Assembly: GCA_037482015.1 (NCBI GenBank)
Contig: JBBFKT010000001.1
Location: forward strand, 525,854-589,853
From: Thermodesulforhabdaceae bacterium
Lineage (GTDB): Bacteria; Desulfobacterota; Syntrophobacteria; Syntrophobacterales; Thermodesulforhabdaceae
Direction of reading: 5' to 3'
Length of the DNA: 64,000 bases
How positions within the stretch are numbered: position 1 is the stretch's first letter; each line of letters begins with the position of its first letter. A model generated the notes under the pieces. It did not search any database, had not been told where the DNA came from, and worked only from the letters and a program-made list of their open reading frames with translations. A program made the position numbers and the translations under genes. Below are positions 27,671-37,039 of this stretch, piece by piece.

Positions 27671-27955
27671 ATGGATGATGGAAATCATAAGGTGGAAAAA
27701 GAATTTCTTGTAATGAATAGGCAGGGAATTCACGCTCGAGTCGCAGCACAAATTGTGGATCTTGTGCAAAGGTTTAATGCAGAAGTTTGGCTTGCGAAAG
27801 GAAGTCGTCGAGCAAGTGCGAAGAATATTTTGGATGTTCTTACACTTGCCTGTGGCTACGGTTCAAAAGTCTTGGTAACGGCTGAAGGTCCAGACGCCCA
27901 GGAAGCGGTGGAGGCGCTGGGAGTCCTATTCAGAAAAAGGTTTGGCGAAGTATAG
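27671..27955 (+). CDS. HPr family phosphocarrier protein
   Basis: A 94-residue HPr-like protein with the phosphorylatable His21 in RQGIHARVAAQIVD. The second conserved region reads SAKNILDVLTLACGYGS, where the regulatory serine of Gram-positive HPr (KSIMG) is replaced by asparagine, so control by HPr kinase at that site is not expected. It is immediately upstream of enzyme I but no sugar-specific EII component is in the window. Such partial PTS chains in Desulfobacterota often serve regulation or act with genes elsewhere. GGGGAG lies about 9 nt before the ATG. Confidence 0.88.
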   Translation: MDDGNHKVEKEFLVMNRQGIHARVAAQIVDLVQRFNAEVWLAKGSRRASAKNILDVLTLACGYGSKVLVTAEGPDAQEAVEALGVLFRKRFGEV

Positions 27956-27959
27956 CTCG

Positions 27960-29741
27960 ATGGGGGAAAGTTCTCGCAAAATTAAGGGTGTTGGCGTATC
28001 TCAAGGGATTGCTATTGGTAAAGCCTTCGTAGTTCGAAGAGGACCAGTTTCAATTCCTTATTATACTCTTTGGAGCGATGAAGCCATTGATGAAGAATGC
28101 AAAAGATTTGAAGAAGCTGTGAGACTTGTTGATGAAGATCTTTCCGGCATAAAGAAAAGCCTCAGGAATGATCTGCGAGAATATGCTTCTTTACTTGATG
28201 CCTATAGGCTTATGCTTCGAGATAAGATTATTTATGATGGCACTTTGGAGCTTATTCGTGAAAAACAACTGAATGCGCTCTGGGCTTTATCGCTTACTTT
28301 TGAAAAATTCCGAAAAATATTCGATGACAGTGAAAGTGCCAACGTTGCTGATCGTGTTTACGATGTTGGATCGGTCGTTGACCGCCTTATGAGAAGGCTT
28401 TCTGGGAGTCAGGATGATATTTTCTCTCCCATTAAAGAGCGATCTATTCTGGTGACCTATGACCTTTCTCCGTCTGATGCGGCGCAGCTTCCTCTAGAAA
28501 AGGTTATGGCTTTTGTGCTTGATATAGGAGGCAAAACATCCCACACAGCCATTATTGCACGATCTCTCAATATCCCCGCTGTTATGGCGACAGGACAAGC
28601 ATCGAAAAAGATACAAACGGGAGATTTGCTCATCGTTGACGGAACTTCAGGGGAAGTTTTGGTAAATCCATCCGAAGATGAAATTCAACATTATGTCGAG
28701 CTTCAGCTTAGTTTAGATACCTATCTTCGTGATATTGCTAGAAAATCTTCTCTTCCTGCTATTACTCGTGATGGAATCCGGGTCGTTGTCGAAGCTAATA
28801 TTGAACTCTTAGAAGAAATCGTTGCAGCAAAAGATAGTGGTGCTGAAGGAATAGGGCTTTTTAGAACAGAGTTTGGATTTATGAATCGGGATGAACTGCC
28901 CACAGAAGAGGAACTTTTTCATGAATATCGTCAACTTGCCGAATTGATGGCTCCAGGTGAGGTTATTATAAGGACTCTTGACGTTGGCTCTGATAAACTC
29001 AGTGCTTGGTTCCCTTTGCTCTATGAACCAAACCCGGCTCTGGGATTGAGATCGATAAGGTTTTGCCTGAAGCATCCAGAAATTTTCAAGATGCAGATGA
29101 AAGCAATTTTGAGAGCTGGGTCTGTGGCGAAAAATGTGAGAATGATGTTCCCGCTTGTTTCTGGAGTTGGCGAGTTGCGAGCGGTAAAGGCTATACTAAG
29201 AGAAGTTAAAGAAGAACTCCAGCGTGCTCGAATTCCTTTTGATGAAGGGATGCTCATAGGAATCATGATTGAAGTGCCCTCTGCGGTAGCTATCGCTGAT
29301 TTGCTTGCTGGAGAAGTTGATTTCTTTAGTGTTGGAACCAACGACCTCATCCAATACGCTCTTGCCATAGATAGACAGAATGAACATGTAGCTCACCTTT
29401 TTGATGCTCTCCACCCGGGTATTTTGAGGATGCTTCATGTTACGGTAAGGGAAGGGCATAGAGCTGGTATTCCCGTTAGTGTATGTGGTGAGATGGCGGG
29501 GGAGCCTTTTTATGTGCCTATTTTGCTTGGGCTTGGTTTTGACAAACTGAGCATGAATCCGCAGTCTATTCCAAGAGTGAAAAATCTAATCAGCCGTTCG
29601 TTCAAAAAGCAATGCGAGTCCTTTGTTCAAGAAATCCTTAATAAGGATACTCCTGAGGATATTCATGAGTTGCTCATGGAAACCATTGCGAAGCAGTTCC
29701 CCGAAGAGTATCATTTCTTCCACAGCGGGTTTCTTGTTTAG
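27960..29741 (+). CDS. ptsI: PTS enzyme I (phosphoenolpyruvate-protein phosphotransferase)
   Basis: Transfers phosphate from PEP to HPr. The 593-residue protein has the HPr-binding N-domain (about 1-150), the phosphohistidine loop [18 protein letters not shown] with H195, and the PEP-binding barrel with [34 protein letters not shown] and the late cysteine in [10 protein letters not shown] use ATG 27960 ([10 protein letters not shown]), 5 nt after the HPr stop. The frame is open to a TTG at 27942 that would overlap HPr. Together with HPr it forms the start of a phosphorelay whose acceptors are not in this window. Confidence 0.93.
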   Translation: MGESSRKIKGVGVSQGIAIGKAFVVRRGPVSIPYYTLWSDEAIDEECKRFEEAVRLVDEDLSGIKKSLRNDLREYASLLDAYRLMLRDKIIYDGTLELIREKQLNALWALSLTFEKFRKIFDDSESANVADRVYDVGSVVDRLMRRLSGSQDDIFSPIKERSILVTYDLSPSDAAQLPLEKVMAFVLDIGGKTSHTAIIARSLNIPAVMATGQASKKIQTGDLLIVDGTSGEVLVNPSEDEIQHYVELQLSLDTYLRDIARKSSLPAITRDGIRVVVEANIELLEEIVAAKDSGAEGIGLFRTEFGFMNRDELPTEEELFHEYRQLAELMAPGEVIIRTLDVGSDKLSAWFPLLYEPNPALGLRSIRFCLKHPEIFKMQMKAILRAGSVAKNVRMMFPLVSGVGELRAVKAILREVKEELQRARIPFDEGMLIGIMIEVPSAVAIADLLAGEVDFFSVGTNDLIQYALAIDRQNEHVAHLFDALHPGILRMLHVTVREGHRAGIPVSVCGEMAGEPFYVPILLGLGFDKLSMNPQSIPRVKNLISRSFKKQCESFVQEILNKDTPEDIHELLMETIAKQFPEEYHFFHSGFLV

Positions 29742-29767
29742 CATCTTTTGTGAAAGGGTGTTTTGTA

Positions 29768-30244
29768 ATGAAAAGCAATAAAGAAGAAGGTATTAAAATA
29801 GTTTGCCAGAATAGAAAGGCTTTCCACGATTTCGATATCGTGGAAACAATAGAAGCAGGAATTGCTCTGACTGGAACGGAGGTTAAGGCTCTAAGGGAAG
29901 GAAGAGCTAATCTCAAGGACAGCTATGCGAAAGTTAAAAGAGGGGAAATATTCCTTTATGGTATGCATATAAGCCCATACAGTCACGGAGGATTTAGCAA
30001 TCATGATCCCGAACGTCCTCGAAAACTTCTTCTTCATAAAAGAGAGATTTTGAGATTTGGTGGAAAGGTTCAGGAAAAGGGCTTTTCCATCGTTCCAACT
30101 AAAGTATATTTTCGCAAGGGGAAAGCGAAGGTTGAATTAGCTCTAGTGCGTGGTAAAAAGCTTCATGATAAGCGAGATGCCATAAAGAAAAGAGAAGAAG
30201 CTAGAGAAATGGATCGCCTTAGGAAGAAATACAAAATCAGTTGA
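29768..30244 (+). CDS. smpB: SsrA-binding protein SmpB
   Basis: Binds tmRNA and delivers it to stalled ribosomes in trans-translation. The 158-residue sequence shows the family pattern [49 protein letters not shown] and a basic C-terminal tail ending [11 protein letters not shown] prefer ATG 29768 over 29750, since AAAGGGTG lies at a suitable distance before it and SmpB proteins usually start close to this point. It follows ptsI in the same plus-strand run. The tmRNA gene itself is not in the window. Confidence 0.95.
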   Translation: MKSNKEEGIKIVCQNRKAFHDFDIVETIEAGIALTGTEVKALREGRANLKDSYAKVKRGEIFLYGMHISPYSHGGFSNHDPERPRKLLLHKREILRFGGKVQEKGFSIVPTKVYFRKGKAKVELALVRGKKLHDKRDAIKKREEAREMDRLRKKYKIS

Positions 30245-30275
30245 TAATCATTCTGAAGAGTAATGAGAGGTTGCC

Positions 30276-30470
30276 ATGGGACTGAGGATGGAATGCATGT
30301 GTCTTCAGTGTGGGATTTCTCATTATATTCCCCTGGAAGATATTTCAATGGAAGTTGCCGCTGGTTTTGACTATCCCATAGTGGCCAACATATTTTGTAG
30401 TCAGTGTGGGGGAATTCTTTTCGTAGTTGGTAAAGAAGGAGAACAACCGCGTTACATAACTGGGCAGTAG
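30276..30470 (+). CDS. Small zinc-ribbon protein of unknown function
   Basis: A 64-residue protein with two CxxC pairs, MCLQCGIS (near 8-15) and FCSQCGGIL (near 41-49), spaced as in a zinc ribbon. A GAGAGG lies 5 nt before the ATG, and it follows smpB by 31 bp, so it is probably expressed with it. Small size, cysteines and context support a real gene. I do not recognise a specific family and no function can be given. Confidence 0.55.
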   Translation: MGLRMECMCLQCGISHYIPLEDISMEVAAGFDYPIVANIFCSQCGGILFVVGKEGEQPRYITGQ

Positions 30471-30583
30471 AAATTGCTGAAACATTTCGATTGTATGTAA
30501 GTTGGGGTTGTTTAACAGCTAATGTGATGGTGTTTTGAAAGATCAAAGTATAGGTGGAAAATTTTTCATTCCTTCACAGCCTC

Positions 30584-30764
30584 TGAGGGTGTTCGAAAAA
30601 ATAGCGACGATAACCCGAGGTTGCCGTATCGTAGGGGCATGGCATGCCATGCCCCTACATATGATGCACTATTCCAACCAACGATCTTATTCCAGCGTGA
30701 TCAAAACGTAAGAACTTAAAAAGATTCCAAATAAAGGATAATTTCCGAACCCCTTCACAGCCTC
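30584..30764. repeat. MITE-like element, copy C, upstream of tRNA-Val
   Basis: This fills much of the 348-bp gene-free gap 30471-30818. The left end reads TGAGGGTGTTCGAAAAAATA. Inside are GATAACC-CGA-GGTTGCC and a perfect 28-bp palindrome starting GTAGGGGCATGGCA (30631-30658), then ATGATGCACT, CCAAATAAAGGAT and a right end TTTCCGAACCCCTTCA. The 14-mer CCTTCACAGCCTCT occurs on both sides (30571-30584 and 30752-30765), suggesting a target duplication. The right border touches the -35 box of the tRNA promoter. Confidence 0.65.
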
Positions 30765-30794
30765 TTGACAAGACTTGATAATTTCGTGTATTAA
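30765..30794 (+). promoter_or_regulatory. Promoter of tRNA-Val
   Basis: TTGACA (30765-30770), an 18-nt spacer and TATTAA (30789-30794) lie about 25 nt before the mature 5' end of the tRNA. The -35 box abuts the repeat element on its upstream side. Confidence 0.6.
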
Positions 30795-30818
30795 TTCAAC
30801 GTCAATTTTGGTGGTCGT

Positions 30819-30893
30819 AGGCACGTAGCTCAGGGGGAGAGCGCTACCTTGACGCGGTAGAGGCCGACGGTTCGAAACCGTCCGTGCCTACCA
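30819..30893 (+). tRNA. tRNA-Val (GAC)
   Basis: A complete cloverleaf can be drawn: acceptor AGGCACG/CGTGCCT, D-stem GCTC/GAGC, anticodon stem CTACC/GGTAG around loop TTGACGC (anticodon GAC, reading GUC), T-arm GACGG-TTCGAAA-CCGTC, and an encoded CCA end. Confidence 0.95.
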
Positions 30894-30910
30894 TTTAGAC
30901 TTGGAAACGC

Positions 30911-30954
30911 AACACGCAGGGATGCTCAAGGAAGAGTTCCCTGCGTGTTTTTTT
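30911..30954 (+). terminator. Rho-independent terminator after tRNA-Val
   Basis: Perfect 12-bp arms AACACGCAGGGA (30911-30922) and TCCCTGCGTGTT (30938-30949) run into a T-run (30948-30954). It ends the tRNA transcript and may also serve the convergent U32 gene. Confidence 0.9.
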
Positions 30955-30969
30955 ATGGGGTTGGTGAGA

Positions 30970-32013
30970 TTATAGCTCCAAACCTTTGATGTTTTGGTGT
31001 AGCTCTCTTGTTTTTTCCATTCGCACTCGATCCCGATCTTTGGCCAGTTCATCTAATTCTTGTTGGAGAGGAACAAGATGGGGAGCATCGTGAGGAACTC
31101 CCTGAGCGTGAGCGTCTATAAAAGTTCGATAAAGTTTTATCATCCGAGCGATAAGCCACACAGGATATTCACGCCCCTGGACTTTAAGCGTAGCCAGACC
31201 AATGTCCATGTAGTCCCAGAGTTCCTTTCCGTTTATGGCAAAGGCAACGTTGGGATGCTTTCTGATACGTTCGTTGATAGCTTCAATTTCTGTTTCTGAC
31301 CTGCCGCGCTTAGATAGCACCTTATGCCGTTGTTCGTCCGTTAAAAGACAAAGCCGAAAACAGCTTCCACTTCGATCTGGCCAGCCTTCATATTCAACGA
31401 TTTCATTACCTTCTTCGTCGTAATAGATCTTTTTGATGTAACAATCGCTTATGAGTTCGTGAAAAGCGCAGTTTCCGACGCCACCAACACATCGATTTCC
31501 ATGTATAAGCACTTCCGTGGCAACTCCAAATTGGTCTGCCGCTTCCTTAAAGGCTCTGAGTTTTTCAACCGTGTTAATCTCAGTGCTGGCTACGATCTGG
31601 GATACGCCGTATGACTTGTATTCAGCAATTTGCTTTGGGGTCTGGATGTTGCAACCCACGCTTGCATGAATAACCAGTTGTGGAAAGTTATCTCGAACCA
31701 TTTGCATAACTGCTGGAGTCTTAACTATTACGCCTTCTGCTCCCCATGAGGCGTATTTTGCAACTTTGCGCATAACCAGCATGAATTTGTCTTGAGGAAT
31801 TTCAGCGTTTATGGCCACACGGATTTTCTTGTTTCCATAGCTTCTTGCCAATTCAATAGCTTCCCTTATTTGGGAGTCTTCCATCTCCCAGGCACACTTC
31901 CTCCTGCTAAATCCCTTTGATCCTACATAAACGGCATCTGCCCCGCTCTGGATAACTGCTTCGACCATTTCCAGGTTTCCACCTGGCGCTAAAAGTTCAT
32001 TAATCGGTGCCAT
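30970..32013 (-). CDS. U32 family peptidase-like protein
   Basis: A 347-residue U32-family protein, opening with the typical [28 protein letters not shown]. Conserved cysteines occur in [24 protein letters not shown] and SGSCFRLC, matching the iron-sulfur-binding pattern of this family. Despite the name, characterised members act in tRNA or 23S rRNA hydroxylation (TrhP, RlhA) or oxygen-independent ubiquinone hydroxylation (UbiU/UbiV) rather than as general peptidases. Which branch this belongs to cannot be told by eye. It follows the amidase gene on the same strand after 32 bp. Confidence 0.82.
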   Translation of the reverse strand: MAPINELLAPGGNLEMVEAVIQSGADAVYVGSKGFSRRKCAWEMEDSQIREAIELARSYGNKKIRVAINAEIPQDKFMLVMRKVAKYASWGAEGVIVKTPAVMQMVRDNFPQLVIHASVGCNIQTPKQIAEYKSYGVSQIVASTEINTVEKLRAFKEAADQFGVATEVLIHGNRCVGGVGNCAFHELISDCYIKKIYYDEEGNEIVEYEGWPDRSGSCFRLCLLTDEQRHKVLSKRGRSETEIEAINERIRKHPNVAFAINGKELWDYMDIGLATLKVQGREYPVWLIARMIKLYRTFIDAHAQGVPHDAPHLVPLQQELDELAKDRDRVRMEKTRELHQNIKGLEL

Positions 32014-32045
32014 AGTAAAAAACCTCCTTAAGGATAAGGACGAAT

Positions 32046-32897
32046 TTATGAAGATCTAAGAGCCAAACGCACGGTTGTCCACGGAAAAAGGCGTCCTGGA
32101 CAATCTGTGTTGGCTCCAGGAACATCTCTGTGTCCCATCATATTTGATGAAGGAATGCGGTAATAGTTCATGAGAGCTTTAACAAGCACTATGAGTGAAT
32201 TAATTTGGGCTTGAGTAGGAGTTGTTTCGTTAAAATTTCCCACTAGAGCAATTCCAATGCCTACGGAATTCATACCACCCGCTTTGCAGTGGGCTCCATC
32301 CTCCTGCTTTATCCATCTTGGGGATATTTCAATTTGCCCATCCCCTTTTCCTAAAGTGCCGTTATCGATCAAAAAGTGATACCCCAGTCCATTTACAAAT
32401 CCTCGCATCTGATGGCTTTCGTGAATGGTGAAAGCCTTGCCAATTTCCGTTGCCGTATGGTGTATTATAATATAACGCCATTTTGTTGAAGGATAAAGAG
32501 ATATGATGTTTCTAAAGTAAGCGGCATTGGGAATTACTAATTTTTGCCCCACCTCTAGAGTATCAGATTTTAGGTTATTAGCCTTGCGAATAGCTTCTAT
32601 AGAAACACCATACATTTTGGCTATGCGCCATAGAGTTTCAAGCGGCGCTACTTCATGAACTACTGTTGTTTGGGAACCTCTGGGTATCCACAAAGTCTTT
32701 TCTATCACCTGAGTCTTTGAAGGTGTGGATGGAGCGGATGGCGATAAAACGGGAGGTTGAGGATGGTAATATCCAGGATAAGGCGTGGCAACGGGCGATC
32801 TGGAGCAACCTCCACACCATAAGCTGGGAATGGTTAATATTATAACCAGCAGAATTTTTAAGAAAAGTTGAGTTCGCACCATTCGGATCTTAAGCAA
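32046..32897 (-). CDS. LysM and N-acetylmuramoyl-L-alanine amidase (Amidase_2) lipoprotein
   Basis: A 283-residue cell-wall hydrolase. It has an N-terminal signal with lipobox-like GGCSRS (about 28-33), a Pro-rich linker, one LysM peptidoglycan-binding motif (about 80-122, [20 protein letters not shown]), then an Amidase_2/PGRP domain with zinc ligands in [10 protein letters not shown] and [16 protein letters not shown]. It would cleave the amide bond between MurNAc and the stem peptide, or act in muropeptide recycling at the periplasmic face. Its start lies 40 bp inside the upstream UDP-glucuronate decarboxylase gene; an in-frame ATG five codons later is an alternative. Confidence 0.85.
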   Translation of the reverse strand: MLKIRMVRTQLFLKILLVIILTIPSLWCGGCSRSPVATPYPGYYHPQPPVLSPSAPSTPSKTQVIEKTLWIPRGSQTTVVHEVAPLETLWRIAKMYGVSIEAIRKANNLKSDTLEVGQKLVIPNAAYFRNIISLYPSTKWRYIIIHHTATEIGKAFTIHESHQMRGFVNGLGYHFLIDNGTLGKGDGQIEISPRWIKQEDGAHCKAGGMNSVGIGIALVGNFNETTPTQAQINSLIVLVKALMNYYRIPSSNMMGHRDVPGANTDCPGRLFPWTTVRLALRSS

Positions 32898-33835
32898 TCG
32901 TCAAAATAATCAATGGTTCTCTTTAATCCTTCCCTTAGCGGGGTTTTTGGTTCCCATTGGAGCACTGTCTTTGCTAAAGTAATATCAGGACATCGCCGTT
33001 TTGGATCGTCTTCAGGAAGTGGAAGAAAAACCAATTCTGACCTGGATCCGATAAGTTCTATGATTGTTTCCGCTAATTCCAATATGGTGACTTCCTCGGG
33101 ATTTCCAAGATTGACGGGACCAGTAAAAGAATCAGGAGTATTGTTCATAAGCCTCACTAATCCTTCAATCATATCGTCAACATAACAAAAAGATCGTGTT
33201 TGAGAACCATCACCGTAAATGGTTATTGGTCTGTTGCGAAGAGCCTGTAAGATGAAATTAGACACTACTCGACCGTCGTTTGGATGCATTCTCGGACCGT
33301 AAGTGTTAAAAATTCGTGCTACCTTTATTTTTACGCCATGCTGTCTGTGGTAGTCGAAAAATAAAGTTTCCGCACAGCGTTTTCCTTCATCATAGCAGGC
33401 TCTCGGCCCCAGAGGATTAACATTGCCTCGGTAATCTTCTCTTTGAGGATGGACTTCGGGATCACCATAAACTTCTGAAGTAGAAGCTTGTAGTATCTTC
33501 GCTTTTGTTCTTTTTGCAAGCCCCAGCATATTGATAGAGCCGTGCACATTAACTTTTGTGGTTTGGACAGGGTCAAACTGATAGTGAATCGGCGATGCAG
33601 GACAGGCTAAATTGTAAATTTCGTCAATTTCTAGATAAAGAGGGAAAGTAATATCATGTCGCATAAGTTCAAAGTAAGGATTTCCTATTAGGTGCTCAAT
33701 ATTTACTTTGGATCCTGTGTAGAAATTATCGACGCAAATAACATCAGCATGTTCCTTAAGTAATCGTTCACAGAGATGAGAACCAAGAAAGCCAGCTCCA
33801 CCAGTTACGAGAACCTTTTTTCTCCAACCTTTCAT
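32858..33835 (-). CDS. UDP-glucuronic acid decarboxylase (UDP-xylose synthase type SDR)
   Basis: An NAD-dependent extended SDR of 325 residues. It has the nucleotide-binding [16 protein letters not shown] (11-26), catalytic Tyr/Lys in [12 protein letters not shown], the decarboxylase-like strings [17 protein letters not shown] and [14 protein letters not shown], and [17 protein letters not shown]. These are characteristic of enzymes turning UDP-glucuronate to UDP-xylose (or the 4-keto intermediate) for surface polysaccharides. GGGAGG stands 7 nt before the ATG. No glycosyltransferases are adjacent. The call is firm to subfamily but the final product is not certain. Confidence 0.88.
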   Translation of the reverse strand: MKGWRKKVLVTGGAGFLGSHLCERLLKEHADVICVDNFYTGSKVNIEHLIGNPYFELMRHDITFPLYLEIDEIYNLACPASPIHYQFDPVQTTKVNVHGSINMLGLAKRTKAKILQASTSEVYGDPEVHPQREDYRGNVNPLGPRACYDEGKRCAETLFFDYHRQHGVKIKVARIFNTYGPRMHPNDGRVVSNFILQALRNRPITIYGDGSQTRSFCYVDDMIEGLVRLMNNTPDSFTGPVNLGNPEEVTILELAETIIELIGSRSELVFLPLPEDDPKRRCPDITLAKTVLQWEPKTPLREGLKRTIDYFDDCLRSEWCELNFS

Positions 33836-33887
33836 TTAACTACCTCCCAAAAGGGTTATAGGTCTTTTTAACTTCCCGAATTATAGA

Positions 33888-33916
33888 TCGTCAAATACCT
33901 TACTTCAAGGTATAAT
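33888..33916 (+). promoter_or_regulatory. Putative promoter/operator of the two-component operon
   Basis: TCGTCA (33888-33893), a 17-nt spacer and a perfect TATAAT (33911-33916) precede the kinase gene by about 118 nt. A perfect inverted repeat ATACCTT-ACTTC-AAGGTAT (33895-33913) occupies the spacer and part of the -10 box, a good place for a repressor or regulator. Confidence 0.45.
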
Positions 33917-34033
33917 GAACAAGAAAAGATTTTGTATGGCCTAAAAGTATAGTAATAAAAGAATTCTACAGAGATGTACGGTTGAGGGATCTACTTAATC
34001 TTCAGTTAATGAAATAAAAAATAGGATAACAAA

Positions 34034-35527
34034 ATGAAGATTGGACTTAGGGGGCGCATTCTTTGCCTGGTTTTGGGACTTCTTGGAATTAACATTGTGG
34101 GAGCCTTACTTACAATTCTTTATGCTCACACCGTTTATCACATATATTCGGAAACCATTATGCGTTCTGTGAATATGCTTGTTCTGGCTGAAAAAATGGA
34201 GACAGCCCTTGTGATGCAAAAAGGTTACGTCACCTATTTCTTTCTTAGTGGCGATGATCAATGGCTGGAGCGACTGGAGAAATTTCACAGAGATTTTACC
34301 AAATCTTTAGAAGAATCGCTAAAAATGTCTGCTGATCAAGAGTCTTCCGGGATTCTTAATGAGATTAAGAGAGCTTATGAGGATTTTGCCCAGGGGAGAG
34401 ACAAGGTCATTAACATGTATAGAGACGGTAGAGTTGCAGAGGCTGTAGAACTTCATTGGAGTGTGCGAGATAAATTCCATCAGATCTATGATCTTACTGA
34501 AAAATTTAAGCTGGTTTTCGAAAGCAAAATTACAGAGGCAAATGAATCTTACAAAGGAGAAACCAGATTTGTTACTATATCAGCAATGGTTGCTATCCCT
34601 TTCTCTCTTGTTATCGCTCTGTTTCTTGGATGGATCCTAATAAAGCAAGTGTTGAACCCTGTTAGATTTCTAGCTCATACACTTGGTAGAGGTGATTTTA
34701 TGCAGGAGGAATTTGTCCCTTCACCGGATGAAATTACAGAATTGAGGCGCAGAGTCGAGAGACTACTTGAAGTGGTTGATACCGCTGAAAATGCTCTCAG
34801 AGAAAGCAGAGAACATCTAATTCAGTCGGAAAAAATGGCTCTTGTTGGACGACTTGCTGCGGGAGTTGCCCACAGCGTTCTTAACCCTCTCACTTCTGTC
34901 AAAATGAGGCTATATTCTCTCGATCGAACTCTTCAGCTTACACCTACTCAACGGGAGGATTTTGAAGTTGTGTCAGAAGAAATCCGCCATATAGAAACCA
35001 TACTGAGAAACTTTCTTGAATTTTCTAGACCCCCGAAACCAGTTCTTCAGACCCTTAGTCTTTCTGATGTGGTGGACATGGCACTTCAACTTCTTCGGCA
35101 CAGGCTTGAATCTTACAATGTTAATATTGTCATCAAGCGGGACGGAAGACTTCCCCCTATTCAGGGAGATCCAGATCAACTTAAAGAAGTTTTGGTTAAT
35201 TTGATTCTTAATGCCTGTGAAGCTATGGGAGAGGGGGGAACGATAGAGATTGAAGAAACTGAAGGAGTGATGGAACCAGAAGGTCGAATTATTATAGTTA
35301 AGGTAAAAGATACAGGACCAGGTATCCCACCGGAAATTGTTAGTAAAATATTTGAGCCTTTTTTTACCACCAAGGAGGATGGCTCAGGGCTTGGACTCAG
35401 TATAGCAAAGCGTATTGTTGAAGACCACGGCGGTTGGATTCACTGCACATCTCACGAAGGACAGGGTGCTGTTTTCATAATTGCTTTGCCCTGTAAGGAG
35501 AAGGAAAAGTGGCTAAGATCCTGGTAG
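34034..35527 (+). CDS. Membrane sensor histidine kinase (NtrB-like)
   Basis: A 497-residue kinase with two membrane helices (about 10-32 and 183-207) enclosing a helical periplasmic sensor of four-helix-bundle type. A HAMP-like and coiled-coil linker follows (about 208-265), then a HisKA dimerisation domain with phospho-acceptor H280 in GRLAAGVAHSVLNPLTSVK and a HATPase domain with NLILNACEAMGEGG, DTGPGIPPE and GSGLGLSIAK. The residue after the histidine is serine rather than the usual Glu/Asp. It overlaps the sigma-54 response regulator gene by 19 bp, so it is its cognate kinase. The signal is unknown. Confidence 0.9.
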   Translation: MKIGLRGRILCLVLGLLGINIVGALLTILYAHTVYHIYSETIMRSVNMLVLAEKMETALVMQKGYVTYFFLSGDDQWLERLEKFHRDFTKSLEESLKMSADQESSGILNEIKRAYEDFAQGRDKVINMYRDGRVAEAVELHWSVRDKFHQIYDLTEKFKLVFESKITEANESYKGETRFVTISAMVAIPFSLVIALFLGWILIKQVLNPVRFLAHTLGRGDFMQEEFVPSPDEITELRRRVERLLEVVDTAENALRESREHLIQSEKMALVGRLAAGVAHSVLNPLTSVKMRLYSLDRTLQLTPTQREDFEVVSEEIRHIETILRNFLEFSRPPKPVLQTLSLSDVVDMALQLLRHRLESYNVNIVIKRDGRLPPIQGDPDQLKEVLVNLILNACEAMGEGGTIEIEETEGVMEPEGRIIIVKVKDTGPGIPPEIVSKIFEPFFTTKEDGSGLGLSIAKRIVEDHGGWIHCTSHEGQGAVFIIALPCKEKEKWLRSW

Positions 35528-36948
35528 TTGATGATGATCCACAGCTTCGTAAAAGCTTTGAACGTATACTCACGCCACAGGGATATGTGGTTAAAAGTGC
35601 TCCTACAGCCGAGGCGGCTATAGAGATTGTTCGCGATAGTGTTCCTGATCTTGTAGTTATGGACGTAAGACTTCCCGGAATGAGCGGACTTGAAGGATTT
35701 GAGGAGATAAAAAAAATTGAACCAAGACTTCCTGTGATAATCATGACAGCCTATGGGACAACTGAGACGGCTATAGAAGCGACAAAACGAGGTGCCTTCG
35801 ACTACATTCTTAAGCCCTTTGATATTCCTGAAATGCTCAAAATGATTGAACAGGCTCTTAAAGCCGGAAAGTTCATGCGATCCAGAGTAACGGTAGATGC
35901 AGAGCCTGGGAAGGATTACTCATCTGACGCCCTTATTGGTCGTAGCCAAGCTATGCAGGAAATCTTCAAGGCCATTGGGAGGGTAGCTCCCACCGACGCA
36001 ACTGTTCTAATTCGGGGAGAATCGGGAACGGGGAAAGAATTGGTAGCCCGCGCTATTTATCAACACAGCGCCAGAGCTGATAAACCCTTCCTTGTAATCA
36101 ACTGCGTTGCCATCCCGGAAACTCTGCTTGAGAGCGAACTTTTTGGTTACGAAAAGGGAGCATTTACGGGTGCTCACAGTCGCCGTATAGGAAAAATTGA
36201 ACAGGCTCACGGAGGAACTATCTTTCTGGACGAAATAGGGGATATGCCTCTCTCTATTCAGGCAAAGCTCCTTCGACTTCTTCAAGAAAGGAGTATAGAA
36301 AGGCTTGGAGGAAGAAACCCAATCCCTGTTGATGTTAGAATTATAGCAGCTACAAATCGTGATCTGGAATCAGCTGTGGCGGAAGGACGCTTCCGTTCAG
36401 ATCTTTATTACCGCCTTAAGGTGGTAGCGCTTGAGTTACCACCTCTAAAGGAGCGCCGTGAGGATATTGGTATTTTAACTGATTATTTTCTTGCCAGATA
36501 CTCTGCCGAAATGGGCATACCTAATCCGGGGATAACCCCTGATGCGAAGGCTTTTATGGAAGCCCTTGACTGGCCGGGCAATGTGCGAGAACTCGCAAAC
36601 ACAATAAAAAAGGTGCTCATATTCAACCGTGGGATGCCTGTTACAAGAGAAGAAATTGCGGAAGCAGTGGGACATAGCGTAACTAAAAGCAGGGGAGGCG
36701 ATGTTAGCCAAGTAAGGGATCTTCTTAGTCAATGGGTTCGGCAGGAACTCCTTAACCGTCAAAGTGATCATATTTTTGATGATTTAGTTGCAGAAGTGGA
36801 GGCGGAAATTATCCGACAAGGGCTGGAAATAGTCAGTGGAAATAGGTCTAAGGCGGCAAAACTTCTTGGACTCTCCCGTCCCACTCTTATTGCCCGCATA
36901 GAAAAGCACGGGATTAAAATCCAGACCCAAGTTTCGTCTGATGACTGA
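35509..36948 (+). CDS. NtrC-family sigma-54-dependent response regulator
   Basis: A 479-residue activator: receiver domain (1-120, phospho-acceptor D52 in LVVMDVRLPG), AAA+ sigma-54 interaction domain (about 145-385) with Walker A GESGTGKE and the RpoN-contacting GAFTGA at 217-222, and a C-terminal Fis-type helix-turn-helix (SKAAKLLGLSRPTLIARIEK). The start is a GTG inside the 3' end of the kinase gene, after an AAGGAGAAGG. No sigma-54 promoter was recognised next to it, so its targets lie elsewhere. Length and order are those of NtrC/ZraR proteins. Confidence 0.93.
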   Translation: MAKILVVDDDPQLRKSFERILTPQGYVVKSAPTAEAAIEIVRDSVPDLVVMDVRLPGMSGLEGFEEIKKIEPRLPVIIMTAYGTTETAIEATKRGAFDYILKPFDIPEMLKMIEQALKAGKFMRSRVTVDAEPGKDYSSDALIGRSQAMQEIFKAIGRVAPTDATVLIRGESGTGKELVARAIYQHSARADKPFLVINCVAIPETLLESELFGYEKGAFTGAHSRRIGKIEQAHGGTIFLDEIGDMPLSIQAKLLRLLQERSIERLGGRNPIPVDVRIIAATNRDLESAVAEGRFRSDLYYRLKVVALELPPLKERREDIGILTDYFLARYSAEMGIPNPGITPDAKAFMEALDWPGNVRELANTIKKVLIFNRGMPVTREEIAEAVGHSVTKSRGGDVSQVRDLLSQWVRQELLNRQSDHIFDDLVAEVEAEIIRQGLEIVSGNRSKAAKLLGLSRPTLIARIEKHGIKIQTQVSSDD

Positions 36949-36964
36949 ATCCAAAATTCTTGGC

Positions 36965-37011
36965 TTGACAAGAATGATGTTTCTTGGATCAATTTGATCG
37001 TTTGATTGATC
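36965..37011 (+). promoter_or_regulatory. Promoter and candidate TetR operator
   Basis: TTGACA (36965-36970) with a 17-nt spacer and a weak -10 ATCAAT (36988-36993) is overlapped by a perfect inverted repeat GATCAAT-N11-ATTGATC (36987-37011). Placement directly before a tetR-type gene suggests autorepression. This is inferred. Confidence 0.45.
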
Positions 37012-37039
37012 AATCTTAATAGTAAAGGTGAGTTAAAAA

